Below, one piece after another: positions 24,501 to 38,400 of a stretch of 64,000 nt of DNA. The first letter of the stretch is position 1. The number at the start of each line of letters is the position of its first letter. Source of the DNA: Schistosoma mansoni (Eukaryota > Platyhelminthes > Trematoda > Strigeidida > Schistosomatidae). Both the position numbers and the translations under genes were made by a program. The notes beneath the pieces are model-generated. The model searched no databases and had not been told where the DNA came from. It saw only the letters and a program-made list of their open reading frames with translations. The stretch covers positions 15,153,753 through 15,217,752 of the forward strand of contig NC_031500.1 of the NCBI RefSeq assembly GCF_000237925.1. Reading direction: 5' to 3'.

Positions 24501-27500
24501 CCACTGTCCTGCCAGTGAATAGCATAGAGGCTTGACAACTACTTACTCATCGGTGGATTAAAACGTCCCTCCTGAACTAGCTATCTCTCAACCTATCACT
24601 ACTATCGTCTTATACCAGTGACCCACTCCCATTTCGTTACTCTTACTTTCCATTTACCCGTCAATCTGACATTTATATTCGTTTCTTTTGCTAGCGGAAA
24701 TACTCAACTGACCAGTTTTGTCTAATAATTGTATAGTCTTCGTTCTTCTAGATGCCACTTATTCCGACACGCTCCTCATTTCAACCAACTGACTTTTTGA
24801 CCTTTAATGTTATAACTTCTGCTCCAAGAAACTCTACTGTCCTGAGACAAACCCATCCATCCAGGTTACAAGAAATACAAATTCAAAGCTGATTACCGAA
24901 ACTTCAGAACTAAGTCAGCCTAGTGGTCAAATTACCTTTCATCTGAAGCCACAAAGGACCCAGAATCGTACTAAGACAACGATAGACGAATGCGATAAAT
25001 CTATTGGTCTACTAAGTTGTTACTAAGATCTTGGACATTGCACTTAGTTACAAGTATTGCAGTACTGAGTAATTCTGTATTTTCTCAAGCCCGAACATAA
25101 CAGGTGCTAAGTTTTGCAACGTTTGATGGATGTGCAGTAATACACATACACTTCTTCGAGAAACATGATGATATAACCGTTGTTGTATACATAGTTATTT
25201 TGAATGACCTTGTGAGTCAAAATAGAGCGCGTAAAGCGAAAATATAACCATTTCAATGATTTTCCGTGGTTCCAGGCTGACCTACTTTTGCGTAAGAAAC
25301 ATGTTGAACAGTATCTCTAATGACATATTACATAATTTTAGTACAAGATGATTGGTGGAACTGGTGTAATTATTCAGTCTTCGTCTCCTTGTAATCTCCA
25401 ATACTTAATGCATTCAATATCCAAATTATTGTATTGAGCTTCCTAAGATCAGTTAACCTTTGCTATGTTTTAGACTAACATTTGAGGTTAGTCTTTGGTT
25501 ATATTAAGGTTCGCTTATCAGCATGCCTTAATTACTAAACATAGCTTAAGTCTGTTGAACTTGACTGAATATCATGTTTGTTCAAACCTCTGTAGTTCTA
25601 AGTGTTAGTTCAAGTTCATATCATCTGGCGTTTAAATGGTTGTGATTTCAAGTGAGTGAATCGTGGCAAATGTGAACTAAGCAGGTAAATATTTACAAGG
25701 TAGATACTGAGTAACGAAAATATCACTCATTTTTGGCTTTTTATTTGTCAGTGGAGTCATAAATCCAATTAATCAAATGGTGGAAAGCAGGATCTCCATG
25801 AAGTGTTTAATCCAAATGATATAATAGTCTTAAATACCCTACTTGATCAGCTTTGGTCTAATCTGTATATAAGCTTTGGACTCAGTCATTTTAAACCAGA
25901 AAGTCCCATAAATACAGAGGAACCCATGACAGTACTTACAGTTACATAAAAAGAACTTTTCTACGTTTGTATAGTGTTTTCTACTTTCAAGTGTTTTTGA
26001 GCACTACAGATATTATAGGTAGCGAAAAACCAAAACATACACTATAGTAGCAAGTCAGGTATAATAATTAGTTACCTACGAAGATGACAAATAGCAAGAT
26101 TTTATTTGGTTATTAGTCTACCAAATTAGGATAACTAAATTCTAGAGTAAAGTAGTGAACATGTTCATCTGAAACATCTGCTAAAGAGCCAGTATTTATA
26201 TATTTTTTGGTTGTTCTGTATTTTTAAACTCCTTTTATGTCCGAAGAATTGTCTAGAATCTAGATGAACTATTTTTTTATTGTCTAGCTGATATTTGATC
26301 TTTTCAGAGCAAAAACTGTGAAAATATAAAATCATGGATAAATGAAAAACGGGCCATACATTTATGTAAAACTACAAGAAGTTTACACATTTTGAATGCC
26401 GCAGCCTCTAAATACAAAAACATCGAATGTGGAGCGACCGGAAAAAATAAAATACAGTTAGTTAATTTTCAATAATTGTCTCGTTTTCACCATAAGGCGT
26501 AAATCATATCTTTGTAATTTGTAGCTGCGAAAAAAGCATCAAAATACCAGAGCTATAAAAAGTGTCGATATAGTTATATGGAAAGATATAAACAGAACCT
26601 ATACTCTTAGATAATTTATTCATTGTGGATGTGTGGACCGATAGTCGACTGGTTCGTCCATTTTGACTTTGTTCAAGGAACTTTTCGTGTCAAGCCTGGA
26701 ATTCTTATCTTAAGTGTCAAAAATTTAGCTTTGCACTAATTTGTGGTAATCAGTATTATACTATATCATAATTAAGATTGTAAACATCCTAGGAAAGCCT
26801 ACGAAATAGAAAAAAACAATGATATTTTGGCTCTAAAAAATGTATAAACCTAGAGAAGGTTAAGCTATATCAGACTAAGCTTACCATCCGTTTTCATTCT
26901 ACTTTAAAAGGAAATCAAGAAATGCTAAAGGTTGGTTAGATGAGGGAAAAGAACACGAGTAAATAAATACGTAGTCAAAGAATCTGACGGGATGTGACAG
27001 CATCTCGGCAATCGTGATTCACTTTGAATCGCCCACCAACTTATAAAACTGAATCAAATAAGGACGAAACGGACATTTTCCCAGACATAATAGTTTGAAC
27101 TCAATTATTTCACACGGTGAGTGTTGTTTATTAATGAAGATCAAACTAGTCATAACCAAACACTTTTTGTAATGTCACATATCAACAGCTCGTAATTCAC
27201 GTTGATAGAGTACCGTAGAACGAAACATATACTAGCTAAAGTCGTCAGTTTATAAAAACGTGAATATTAAATCAATGCCATATATTGTATAAGACTACGA
27301 ATAAAAAAACATATATTGTTCAGCTACCTGATGTAATGAGACCCGATTACTGAGGTATTAAAATCATTCAAGTCGAAGTCAAGAGTCTTGAGTAAAACAA
27401 GGGCACAAAATACTATTCAATAAACTGTGTTGTCCATGTTTTCTTTAATACATTTCTTTTACTCATTTTATTTGTATATCATATTGTAGTTCACTAATCA

Positions 27501-27724
27501 ATGTCTAACGTTTAAATTTTACAATTGCAGTCAGGTTGTTGAAACTATTATATCTTTTTTCATGTGACACATATTAGTAGTAGTTTTTGTCCTCCGAAGA
27601 CTAAAATTTGTAATTATATTTGTATTTATTTATCTATGAATAATAAACGCTATAATGGTTGTAGGTGTCCCGACACACACTTGTGCTAATTAGACCACTG
27701 TAGCTTATGTAATAATTCGTACTT
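24501..27724. other. No recognised feature
   Basis: The longest stretch of the window with neither a gene nor a repeat I can name. No conserved exon for the N-terminal part of glutaminase was recognised. Confidence 0.35.
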
Positions 27725-28040
27725 GGCTATCAGGTCTCAGTGGCCGAGTGGATAACGCGATGGCGTTTGAATCGAAAAGTTCTGGGTTCGAGTCCCACAG
27801 TGAACATCAACAAGTCTGAGATACAGGTACATCCAGCTGACGAGTCCCAAATAGGACGAAACGCGCGTCAAACTGGATTCCACTGCTAGCCACTATCCAT
27901 CTTTACTTATAATGCTTGTGAATTAAGGCTATATCGAGGCAATACGCACAGTATGCACATATGCCAATGAGAGACTGACCAGTCGCAGTCCTAACACATC
28001 AATGGGAAGATTCAAACAAACAATACTAAATGAATTTAAT
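27725..28040 (+). repeat. HHR-A short retroposon, complete unit
   Basis: A tRNA-like head has box A TGGCCGAGTGG (27741-27751) and box B GGGTTCGAGTCCC (27784-27796), the internal promoter elements for RNA polymerase III. A hammerhead core follows at 27829-27880, then a ~150-bp tail ending CAATGGGAAGATTCAAACAA and AATACTAAATGAATTT. This is the layout of the schistosome Sm-alpha family. The unit is about 315 bp. Confidence 0.88.
27829..27880 (+). ncRNA. Hammerhead ribozyme, HHR-A
   Basis: Stem I strands ATCCAG and CTGGAT; core CTGACGA; stem II GTCC/GGAC with loop CAAATA; GAAA; self-complementary stem III ACGCGCGT; cleavage triplet GTC. Three extra A bases sit between GTC and the 3' strand of stem I, which would disturb the three-way junction. 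Confidence 0.85.
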
Positions 28041-28910
28041 TCGTACTTGGTTTTAACGGATAATCCCATTAGTTTCAAAAGTTTACATGAGCTAGGCGTG
28101 AAAATTGATTATTGTTATTTTTTCTTATGTTAAAGGATAAATAATAAGTGCTATAGAGTACTGGATTTCTTTCTGTCAACAAATGTACATAAATACACAA
28201 TTTCACGGACCTCGAGTTAAAAAAATATACAATTTAAGTGGTTTGAACCCATAGTGTCTATTGCGGAAGACAAGTAATCTAGTTTTTTTCTAAATTAAAT
28301 AGGATAAACTATAACATAAAAAATATTCACTATCCAAGTTTTTCCTAAGAATATTTGATTGAGATGGCAAAACTGCTATATTGGATGCTACAATATTGTG
28401 TTCAAAGTTAATCACCATATCAACATGACAATGTTCGTTAAAATAAAACTTCTTCATGTATTTCCGCTTTTTGATGAGAATCTGGTAGGAATCTTTGGTG
28501 CATTTTCACCAACAAAATACCAAAAGTCAATATTTCAGAGCAGAACAGGAATAGTTAAGTTCCATACTTCTATCGATGAATCATGATTATTGCGCAGAAT
28601 ACGAATAGTATAATGTACAACTGTCAATGTATTTATTATATGTCAAAAACAGCAAATTGATTTCAATGGTACAAGTTTAAATACTCATGTATACAGTGAC
28701 ATAAATCATTAAGATAAAAAATTGTTTTCAACAGTCTTTACATCAGGCTGACACTATATAGAAAGCCTTTGTGAATTCAACTTTACAAAATACGGGAATA
28801 AACATAGTGTTTGATTATTTATAACACTGAATATGTAAATTTGTGGGCTCTTTAGGTCAGAAAAAGCAGTAGTCTCTTTATGATAACATTATTTTACTTT
28901 GAATTCACTT
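28041..28910. other. No recognised feature
   Basis: AT-rich DNA. The frame at 28359-28586 has no motif that I recognise. Confidence 0.35.
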
Positions 28911-29265
28911 AGTATTGTTTGTTCGAATCTTCCCATTGATGTTTAGGACTGCAAATGGTCAGTCTCTTATTGCCATATGTGCATACTGTGCGTTTTGCCT
29001 CGATAAAGCCTTAATTCGCAAGCATTATAAGTAAAGATGGATAGTGGCTAGCAGTGGAATCCAGTTTGACGCGCGTTTCGTCCTATTTGGGACTCGTCAG
29101 CTGGATGTACCTGCATCATCAATGAGAAGATTCAAACAAACAATAATAAGTGAATTAAAACTTCATCCCATTGCACAAGCAGGTGGCTATCAGGACTCAG
29201 TGGCCGAGTGGATAACGCGGTGGCGTTTGAAGCGAACGGTACTGGGTTCGAGTCCCAGGGTGAAT
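28911..29265. repeat. HHR-A foldback: minus tail plus ribozyme, then plus tail and head
   Basis: From 28911 to about 29115 the sequence is HHR-A in minus orientation (tail, then ribozyme at 29059-29108). It then flips to plus orientation with the tail motif AGAAGATTCAAACAAACAAT (29127 onward) joined to the next unit's head (box A about 29200-29210, box B about 29248-29260). The copy ends after the head, about 100 bp upstream of the first recognised glutaminase exon. Confidence 0.8.
29059..29108 (-). ncRNA. Hammerhead ribozyme, HHR-A
   Basis: On the minus strand the core, stem II and stem III (ACGCGCGT) are identical to the copy at 27829, including the AAA insert after GTC. Confidence 0.85.
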
Positions 29266-29362
29266 AACAACTCTGAAATGCATCTTCTTATTACTAAAAT
29301 AACAAAAATTTAATTACTTTATTCCATTGAGTATTTAAATCATTTTTGTTTTCTTTTAACAG

Positions 29363-29453
29363 AAATTCTTATCAAATGGGCGTTTATGATTACGTATTCG
29401 ATTTAGTTAAAAAGGATGATAGTGAAATGATTGATATTTATGATTTAATTGAA
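29363..29453 (+). CDS. GLS: GLS exon: N-terminal region
   Basis: Acceptor TTTTAACAG, donor GTAAGT. Encodes [20 protein letters not shown] and then IDIYDLIE, matching the segment of human GLS that reads DLLFYTIAEGQEKIPVHKF. Starts in phase 2 and ends in phase 0. No exon before it was identified. Confidence 0.8.
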
Positions 29454-32400
29454 GTAAGTTGCATTATTATCAATGCATATTGTACTGTATAATGTATTCA
29501 TATAATTATTCTCTGTTCAAATGTCTATTAATGAAGTTAAGTAAGTCTAATCTCATTATTGTATAATGAACAAGAACAGGAGTTGGGACAATGGAATGTA
29601 ATTGGGCACAAAATTACAGAATATCTCACTAAAATCTAACAACCATACAGTAAACAGTTAATTTGCCAACTATTAATGAACTGCTGAGGAGTCCCATAAT
29701 AGGACGAAACGGCCGTCCAGTGCTTCCAAGTTTTCCATGGTGGTCTAGCTTCAATTGACTCATGATTTCAACTATTAATGAATTATCTTAATCTTGACTG
29801 TTCCTTCTGCAAATATCAGCCCATAGTCTCCGATCATTATTGTTCATGCATTCTCATACTAATTGCGCTCCGGTTCCGTTCTTTCCTTATCGATCTTCTA
29901 GTGAAGTACATTCCCTGCCTGACCATCCTCATATACTACTTATGTGGATATAAGTAATCCACACCACAATTGTATAACTTTGAATTGACAGTTTAACTTT
30001 TCTATCAATTGTATGAAGATAACTGTAAAATTTGAATCAAACGAAAGTCTAGTAATCAACTATAAACAAATTAAGCTATGATACAAATGAGAACAGACTA
30101 AATTTATTACACCTAACGGTAGTATAAAAAAGAAATGAATGAACCAGATGAAAAAAAATGAACGAATAAAATGAATGACAGTATCGATAGAAGACATGGA
30201 ATATCGTTAAAGAGCTCTGTAAAAAAACTAGTAATAAAAAATATTGAACAATATACAAACAAATGATAAGCAATAGAATATTCGAGGGGGATAGGTTAGG
30301 TCATACTACTATTGATTTTAAACAATGTCATCTGAAGTATCCTACTGGAGGTTAGGATTAGTCCATAGCCCTCATTACGAAAGTATACATCTCTAGGAAA
30401 TAGACGGTGTAACAAATAAGAATTCATACTTCAATAACATGGTGTATACGATGTGAACTTACTTAAACTAATGACCACTTGGCAACTTGATAAAATAAAA
30501 TTGTTCAGCTTTAAGGACTAGATAGACATGACAATGATCACTAATCAATGTAAACTGTTTTTTTATTGTTTGATTAAGATATGTGGTACAGAGGACTTTT
30601 TAATAATGAAGTTGATTCATATCAGATGATGATTACAATCGGTTGTTTGAAGGGTTGAATTTAAAAATAACATAATTGTCATTACCGACATCAGCATCAT
30701 TTAAAGAAGTTGCTTTCTAAAACAATTGACAACATTTCTTGTCTTAAATAGTCAACTCATTCAGATCATTTTTAATAGCCAGTTAGTAATACGCAAAGTA
30801 TAACTTAATACAAATGTGGTTAGGTTCAATTCACTTCAGGACATTGAATTAGTGAGGTAAATTCATCAAGACACATTTCAGGACCATAGAAATAGTAACG
30901 GAATCAGTAGTACTCGAAAAGATTAGGTAAAGAAACAAGACAGTAATAGATAAGAACTTTTTGGAGTTTACAATCTAACAGAAGATAAACAGTGAATGTA
31001 TCTATAACATTGTGAATGATTCTGGACTATTTCACCTGGAAGTCGGTAACTATTCACAACAATAATGGTACATATCTAAACCGATAGAATAAACATTTAA
31101 GTATTATTAATTAAGTTACTGGTTTGAGTTAACTGTTTTCAAAAAGTATACAACATTCCATTGAATCATTTCATAATTAAAGTGATTTGTAATTTGTTGT
31201 GTCCCGATAAGAATAGTGAATGGTAACTTTGGGATCCATTTATGGACCAATACTATGCGTATATTTTTATCGTATAATTGTTAAATAACTAAATTATTCA
31301 TCTTCATGTACTCCTTATTATGAGCTTTGTTTTGATCTATAAATTATTATCATACGATTAGCCATTCTTGAATTATGCCCTGTCTATCATTTACTATCTC
31401 CCTTATTCACAGCCACATTTGGCTGAATCTTGTACAAATTTTGTTTCTTATTTTATGGTACGATGTGGTCTGCCTGTTTGGTATATAAACCCAGTATGTT
31501 TAAAATATAATGATTCATACCACAGAGACTGAGATTGATGTTCTGATCTTAACTGGTTGAGCTAGGCAGAAAGCAGAACCGATAAGTACTGTACACTGTT
31601 CATAAGGGTTTCGTGTGTCATTAGTCCAATCGATAATTCAATACTCTCTAATTTGCGGTATTATCACGTTATACATTAACAGGGCACGCAGGCGACAAGA
31701 TATAACATAATTACCTTTTAAAAAAATATTATTTAAGATTAGCAATTTTATAGCTTTATTTTATTCGTATCCTTCAATTTGTTTAGTTTTTTTTATTTTT
31801 GTTATAACTTGTGACCGCCTGGATGCCCTGTTAATGTATAATGTGATAATATCGCAAATTAGAGAGTTGTGAATTATCGATTGGACCAATGACACACGAA
31901 ACCCTTATGAACAGTGTACAGTACTTATCGGTTCTGCTTTCTGCCTAGCTCAACCAATTAAGTTCAGAACACCAATCTCAGTCTCTGTGGTACGAATCAT
32001 TATATTTTAAACATACTGGGTTTATGTACCAAACAGACTGACCATATCGTACCATAAAATAAGAAAATAACATTTGTACAAGATTCAGCCAAAGGTGGCT
32101 GTGAATGTGGCGAACAGTAATTAATAGACTGGGTATAACTCAAGAACGGTAAATCGTATAATAATAGTTCATAGGTCAAAATAAAGCTTATGATAAGAGA
32201 AATATGAATATGAATAGTTTAGTTACTTAAAAATTATACAATAGGAAATATACATATCATATTGGTCCATAAACGGATCCGAAAAATTATCATTCATTAT
32301 TCTTTTCCGGGCATAACAAATCCTCAGTGAATTAATGGCTCCAGTGTTTAGAAGTAATATGTGATGTAAGAAATAGAAATATTATGGTGAACGACAACAT

Positions 32401-35400
32401 AAGTGGGGACAACCAATTGCATCCGAATATAAAATTACAGAGTTATTTGGTAAAATTTGAATACCATACGTCCATCAATTGTCTCAGACTTTATTGTTCC
32501 TTTATTTACATACCAATCACTCTCTGTTCCCGCTTTCTTCTACTTGATCTTCTCAACCTTTTGCTTCTGGGCATTTTACTTTCGATTGGTGTCACATACT
32601 ACTTATATCTGTCGACATGGAATAGCACACACCATACTACTAGATCCTTAATCCAGTGAATTTTCGGATATGCATTACCGAAGAGTGTAAAACTAGAAAA
32701 ATATTCAGAATATGTATAATTAGCAAAGTAAATTAGCTGTTTAATGGTTACTAGTTCTCTATAGTTCTAAAGATGATGGTAATTATTAATTTAAACTAAT
32801 TTCATATTGAATAGTCTTTATTAGTTCTTTCACCTTCGTTATGCATTATATTTATTTTAACAGCCATAAAATGAACAACAAATTCATGCACATTTCCGCT
32901 TTAAAATTAGACTTATTACATTGGTCAATTAAATACCTATTGAAATTATATGATATTTAACATTGACTGATAAACTGACCTCAAATGCTCTGGTACGGCC
33001 GAGAGTGGGGAGAGTTCGCTCTCCCTCTCGAAATGCTCTCACATGACCACGTACATACAACCGCTGACAGGAAGTCCTACTCACTGCCTTTTCGCGGCGT
33101 GTATGTTGTTTATAAGGTTGAGAGGACGAAAAGCGAATGTCTGGCGCTTTAACCGGGTCGCTGGATACGGAGAATCCACTTAGGGGAGTTGGAAAACCCT
33201 GATCCCAAACCGGTGGTACACATGGTCTCCAGTATCCTGAGGGAACAAACGACGTATAAATCAATCGTTGGTCACCGGCCACCATGAGACTGCATCTCCT
33301 TACGATGCTCCACTGCCTGGTGGATTAGGTCTTTAGGTCAAAGACTCCGGGTGTGGCCCCCTGAGGAAACCACCTGTTTCAGTTTGGGCACCTGGGTAGT
33401 ATCACAGCCCTCACATAAATGAAATGAGATTTGTGCGGCGCATATATATCTGGTTCCCCTTTGTATCAATATTTATGTTCTTAAATAAAAATAATAATAC
33501 ACACGTGAGGAAAAACGAATGAATCTTAATATAAAATTACAGAGTTCTTTTGTAAAATGTCAAAATTGTACGTTGAATACTACATTTGCAATTCCTCTCA
33601 AACTTCATCTTTTCTTCACTGAAATAACAATTACTCTCTCTTCTCGTTCTTTTTAATTCGATCTTCCCATCTTTCTGCTATCAGGCATTTTACTTCTGAT
33701 TGGTATTATATACTACTTATATCAACATAAGTAGCCTACACTACATTACTCCTGTGAACAAAAATGTGTTCTTTCACATTTTATTTAAAAAAAATTATAT
33801 AAAACTTTATATTAACATTCTAACCGTTGATTCTTTTCTCCATTTCATTTATAGTTAATGAATAAAGCTGGTATATCATTAAATGATCCAAGATTAGCAA
33901 AATTTGCAAAATCATTAAATGAATTACAAGGTAATCAAATCAATCGAAATGTTATACAAAGTAAATCATTAACATTGGATAGAGAAACATTTCGAATGTA
34001 CGTTGCAATGATTGGCTGGTTTTTCCTAATTTTGTTTCCTGTCAGATACATTTTTGTTTTGTTTTCTCATCCTATTTGGGACTCGTCAGCTGGATGTACC
34101 TGCATCTCAGAGTTGATGTTCACTCTGAGACTCGAACCCAGTACCTTTCACTTCAAACGCCATCGCGTTATCCACTCGGCCACTGAGTCCTGATAGCCAC
34201 TTGCTTGTGCTTTGGGGTGAATTTTGAATTCACTTAGTATTGTTTGTTTGAATCTTCCCATTGATGTGAAGTTTGTTTAGTTTGAGTATATTTTATGTAA
34301 CGAACTAATTTTATCTAGACAACAAGTATTGGACGCATACTATCCAATTCTGACGATAAACATATTACGTTAGCATATCCCTCATACACGAATTATGCTA
34401 ATACAGTTTATTTCTCGAGGAATTTCAAAACATCTAATTGTGTATGTGTTCCTTGTATTTAGCCTTGATAATATATTGATCAAGAATACAGAGAGTGATA
34501 AACTGAATATGTATGGCGTAATTCATAGTTCATTGTCCTCAGGATATAATATTAATCGTAATAGGTAAGTGGAGGACATTTTGCTAAGTAATACTCCTCG
34601 GTATATTCAAAATTTTTGCTGCGACTCATACTTTGGATGGTGATCAAACCCGTGGGTCCCATTCACACGATAGAAGACTGTTATGTGAAAGACTTTATGT
34701 AGTATTGAAATATGTGCATTAATTAATCACTGTGTAGCTATCAATGTTATGTCATTTACTTCTTAGTTCTTTTCAAAGTGCACCGGGTTGCATTTATGAC
34801 ATGTGTTATCCATCTTAAATCAAGATTTAGAGATTTTTGCTCATTACTACTAAACATTGCAGTATTTATCCACTTGGATTGGTGACTAATTGGTAACATA
34901 GTCCTCCGAATTCTATCAGAACTAACGATTAGATAGGTAATACATTTTTTTTATTGAGATCACTAATATCCACAACCCCATACTGATATATTAATTACCA
35001 TTAATTGGTCATTTAGTTCATTGAAATGTGTATTTGTTGATTTCAAAGTATGCTAAAACTTATTTGTTTCACCTAGCCTAATTCAACAAAAGTTTCTATG
35101 ATTGAACATGAAGTAGAAATAAACCGAAAATAAATTGAATCGTTTCAATATGCATAGATTTTGTTATATCTTGTGGCCGAATGGATGCCCAGTTAATGTA
35201 TGACGTGATAAAACCGCCAATCAGAGAGCAGCAAATTATCACTCGGAACAGTGGCACACCAAAACCGTACGAGCAGTCTAGAGTGCTTATCGGTCCCGCT
35301 ACCTGCCTAGCCCAGCCAGTTAAGTCCAGAACACCAATAACAGCCTCTGCGGTATGAATCCTTGTATTTTAAACATACTGAGTTTATATACCAAACAGAC

Positions 35401-38400
35401 TGACCATATCGTACCAATAAAATAGAATATAACATTTATACAAGAGTTATCCAAATGTGTCTGTGAATGTGGGGATCAGTAATTAATAGACTGGGTATAA
35501 CTCAGGAATGGTAAATCGTACAATAATAGTCCAAGGGTCAAAATAAAGCTCACAATGAAAGGAACATGAATATCAGTAGTTTAATTATTTAGCAAATATA
35601 CGATAATAAATATATGCATAATATTGGTTCATAAATGGATCCCAAAGTTACCATTCACTATTGTTATCGGGGTATAATAGATTTGTAAATAAGATTAGAT
35701 ATTTTCGAAGTTGTAACAAATTAAGCAGATATAAAATAACATACGAAGTTAGAAAAGTCAGGGTTGATATAGTAACCTGACGATAATATTTATTGATCAT
35801 CACACTGTATCATAGTAGCTAGATTTGAAAATGTGAGCCACCGAATTCCTACTCAATCGTTTGAAAGTATTTTTCTCACTATCAATTATCCGGTAGTCCT
35901 GGATTATATCCTGTATGAGTCGGTAAGTACATGTTCTTGATGATATAAGGTTGGGAACATAATGTCTTCTCAGTACTTCCCTTAATCTACACCATGTTTC
36001 TTATTTTAGTGTAGCAAAAGAAAATCTTCATATGTTATTACGTATTATGACAAATGATTTTTGTATACCAGATTTTGAATCATTCACAAAAGAAATTCAA
36101 ACAGTTTTTAATTTATGCAAAGAAAATAAAAGTGGTCAAGTAGCTAGTTATATTCCAGAATTGAAAGAAATGAATCCAAACTATTGGGGTTTATCATTGT
36201 GTACTGTAGATGGACAACGGTAAGTATGGTGAACTCATTTAAGTTTGAACAGATGATTTACAATGTTTAGCGGTATAGTAATTATTTACTACTACAAATG
36301 CTATTACTACTACTGTAGTGAATAAAAACACGAGTGGGGACAATTGGATGTATTTTAGGCACAAGATTACAGAATATCTCATTAAAATATGAGAACCCGG
36401 GTCCAGGGTTTCCTGTTGACCACCTCCGACCGCCATCTTATCTCAACATAGTGCACACAGTGTCGAGCCACCTAGAATAGTAGCCACATTGCAACTTGAT
36501 CGATAGCATGCGATCAGCACTAAAAAGGACTTGACATGCATGACATTGATCACCACCCAGTGATCAATCAATTGTGATTACATCTCAGTCCTACAGGAGA
36601 TCGGTCGCGGCCCAAATAGCTCAGTGGTAACGTCTCTGACTGTGAAGCTGAGTGACACGGGATTGAATCCGTCATGAAGCACCAGTTCCCTGACGATTAC
36701 AGATACACCTTGCTGGCGAGTGCAAACTAGCACGAAACCCGGATCCAGGGTTTCCTGTTGACCACTTCCAACCACCATCTTATCTCAACATCTTTCTTTA
36801 ATTAGCCAATTACTTACTCACGCCTGTTAACCCTCGTGGAAGGAAATAGACCGCACACCAGCATTCTCCATCGAACTCTATCCTGGGAAGTTGTTTTCAG
36901 TTGTTTCCAATTGCTACTCAAACTTTTCATGTCTGCTTCTCATTCCCGACACAGTGTGTACTTTGGCTTTCCTCTTTTCTGTTTCCCTACAGGTTTCCAA
37001 GTTAGCATTTGCTTTGTGATGCAGTTTGGTGATTTGCTCAATGTATGTCTTATCCACTTCCAACATCTTTTCCTAATTTCCTCTTCAGTCGGAAGTTGAT
37101 TCGTCCTTTACCACAGTAGGCTGTTGCTGATAGTATCTGGTCAACGGAAATTGAGTATTTTGCGTAGACAATTGTTTATAATTACTTGTACTGTTTTGAT
37201 GATGGATTTGAAGGACATTATATAAAATAAACTAATGCCAAATTGTCTACCCCTCATTGGTGATCATGTTTCCATTGAGAAATTTTGAATTGATGATGTG
37301 AAGTAAATTGTTCAAGGTACTTTTTTGATGATGGTTGTGGTAGTTCTCCAGCTCCGCACACCAGACCTGTTCTGACGTTCGTATTAAATATTATGACATT
37401 GATGTTGTTCGACAGTTGTTTTGAATTCCATACGTTCTTTAACTGTAGCCAATTCGAATTTGTAAAACACCAAATTTTCCACAGTCACTGACATAAGCAT
37501 TAATTATGTGTTTTTTTGCGACTATCTTCTAGACAGAATTCTGAAACATTTTCACTAGGAAACCATTTTATCGATAAAGTGAACCAAATCAGAAAAATCA
37601 CACTAACGCTTTCATAGAAATGAATAGGGATCACACATACTAAATCGCGAAACAACTGAGGTCGTCAAAAGTTAACAGTTGCATAATGTCAAATGAATCA
37701 ATGTTCAGGTGATTGTAAACGATCACTGTTAGGGAATCTCTTAACTTGATGAAACAAATTTTCATTAGTTTTGACCTATTCTCTTTTGTTCATGTTTATT
37801 TGCTCACTAAAACAATGATTTCTTTGAATTCAAATGGAATCACTTAAAAAACACTCCCATCTATAAAATCAATCTATTCAGAATTTTAGATAGTTGAAAT
37901 CATGAGTCGATTGAAGATAGACAACCATAGAAAACCTGGAAGCACTGGACGGCCGTTTCGTCATATTATGGGACTCCTCAGTAGTGCGCGCCCACAATCC
38001 CGCCTCGCTAGATTCAAACCAAGGACCTACCAGTCTTGCGCCAGAGCGCCTAACCACTAGACCATTGAACCGGTATCCAATGGTGTTAATGTCTAGCTCC
38101 AACCAATCCACGAAATTGAACAACCATTCACCAATTGTCTTCAGTGAGTTGATATCTCCCAACTATATAAAATCACAAAACCCCCTTCGGATTATTCTGA
38201 ATTGTTGTATATATTTTTTAATTTTATTGTTTCAATTCTAATACTTGTTCGTGTTTATTTCTTCTTTTTTGTTTTAAATTTCCATAGTTTATCTATGGGT
38301 GACAGCACTATTCCATTTACAATACAATCTAGTAGCAAACCAATTACATATGCTTTAGCTTTGACCGATTTAGGTCCACAGTATGTTCATCAATATGTTG

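Noticed and set aside
27733-27805. Possible functional tRNA genes at the box A and B motifs
   Set aside because: The box A and B motifs are the heads of short retroposons with a fixed ribozyme and tail downstream; no clean cloverleaf acceptor stem was seen, and the same heads recur many times.
28911-29265. An exon within 29044-29313 just upstream of the GLS exon
   Set aside because: The 89-codon frame lies wholly in the HHR-A foldback, including the ribozyme complement.
33998-34193. Read-through of the GLS DPRL exon to give a longer protein
   Set aside because: The extension has no similarity to glutaminases, runs into an HHR-A copy, and GTACGT gives the exact phase for the next exon.
38202-38287. 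Earlier start of the frame over the GLS serine exon as a separate small gene
   Set aside because: The upstream part is AT-rich hydrophobic intron sequence before a good acceptor; only the exon part matches glutaminase.
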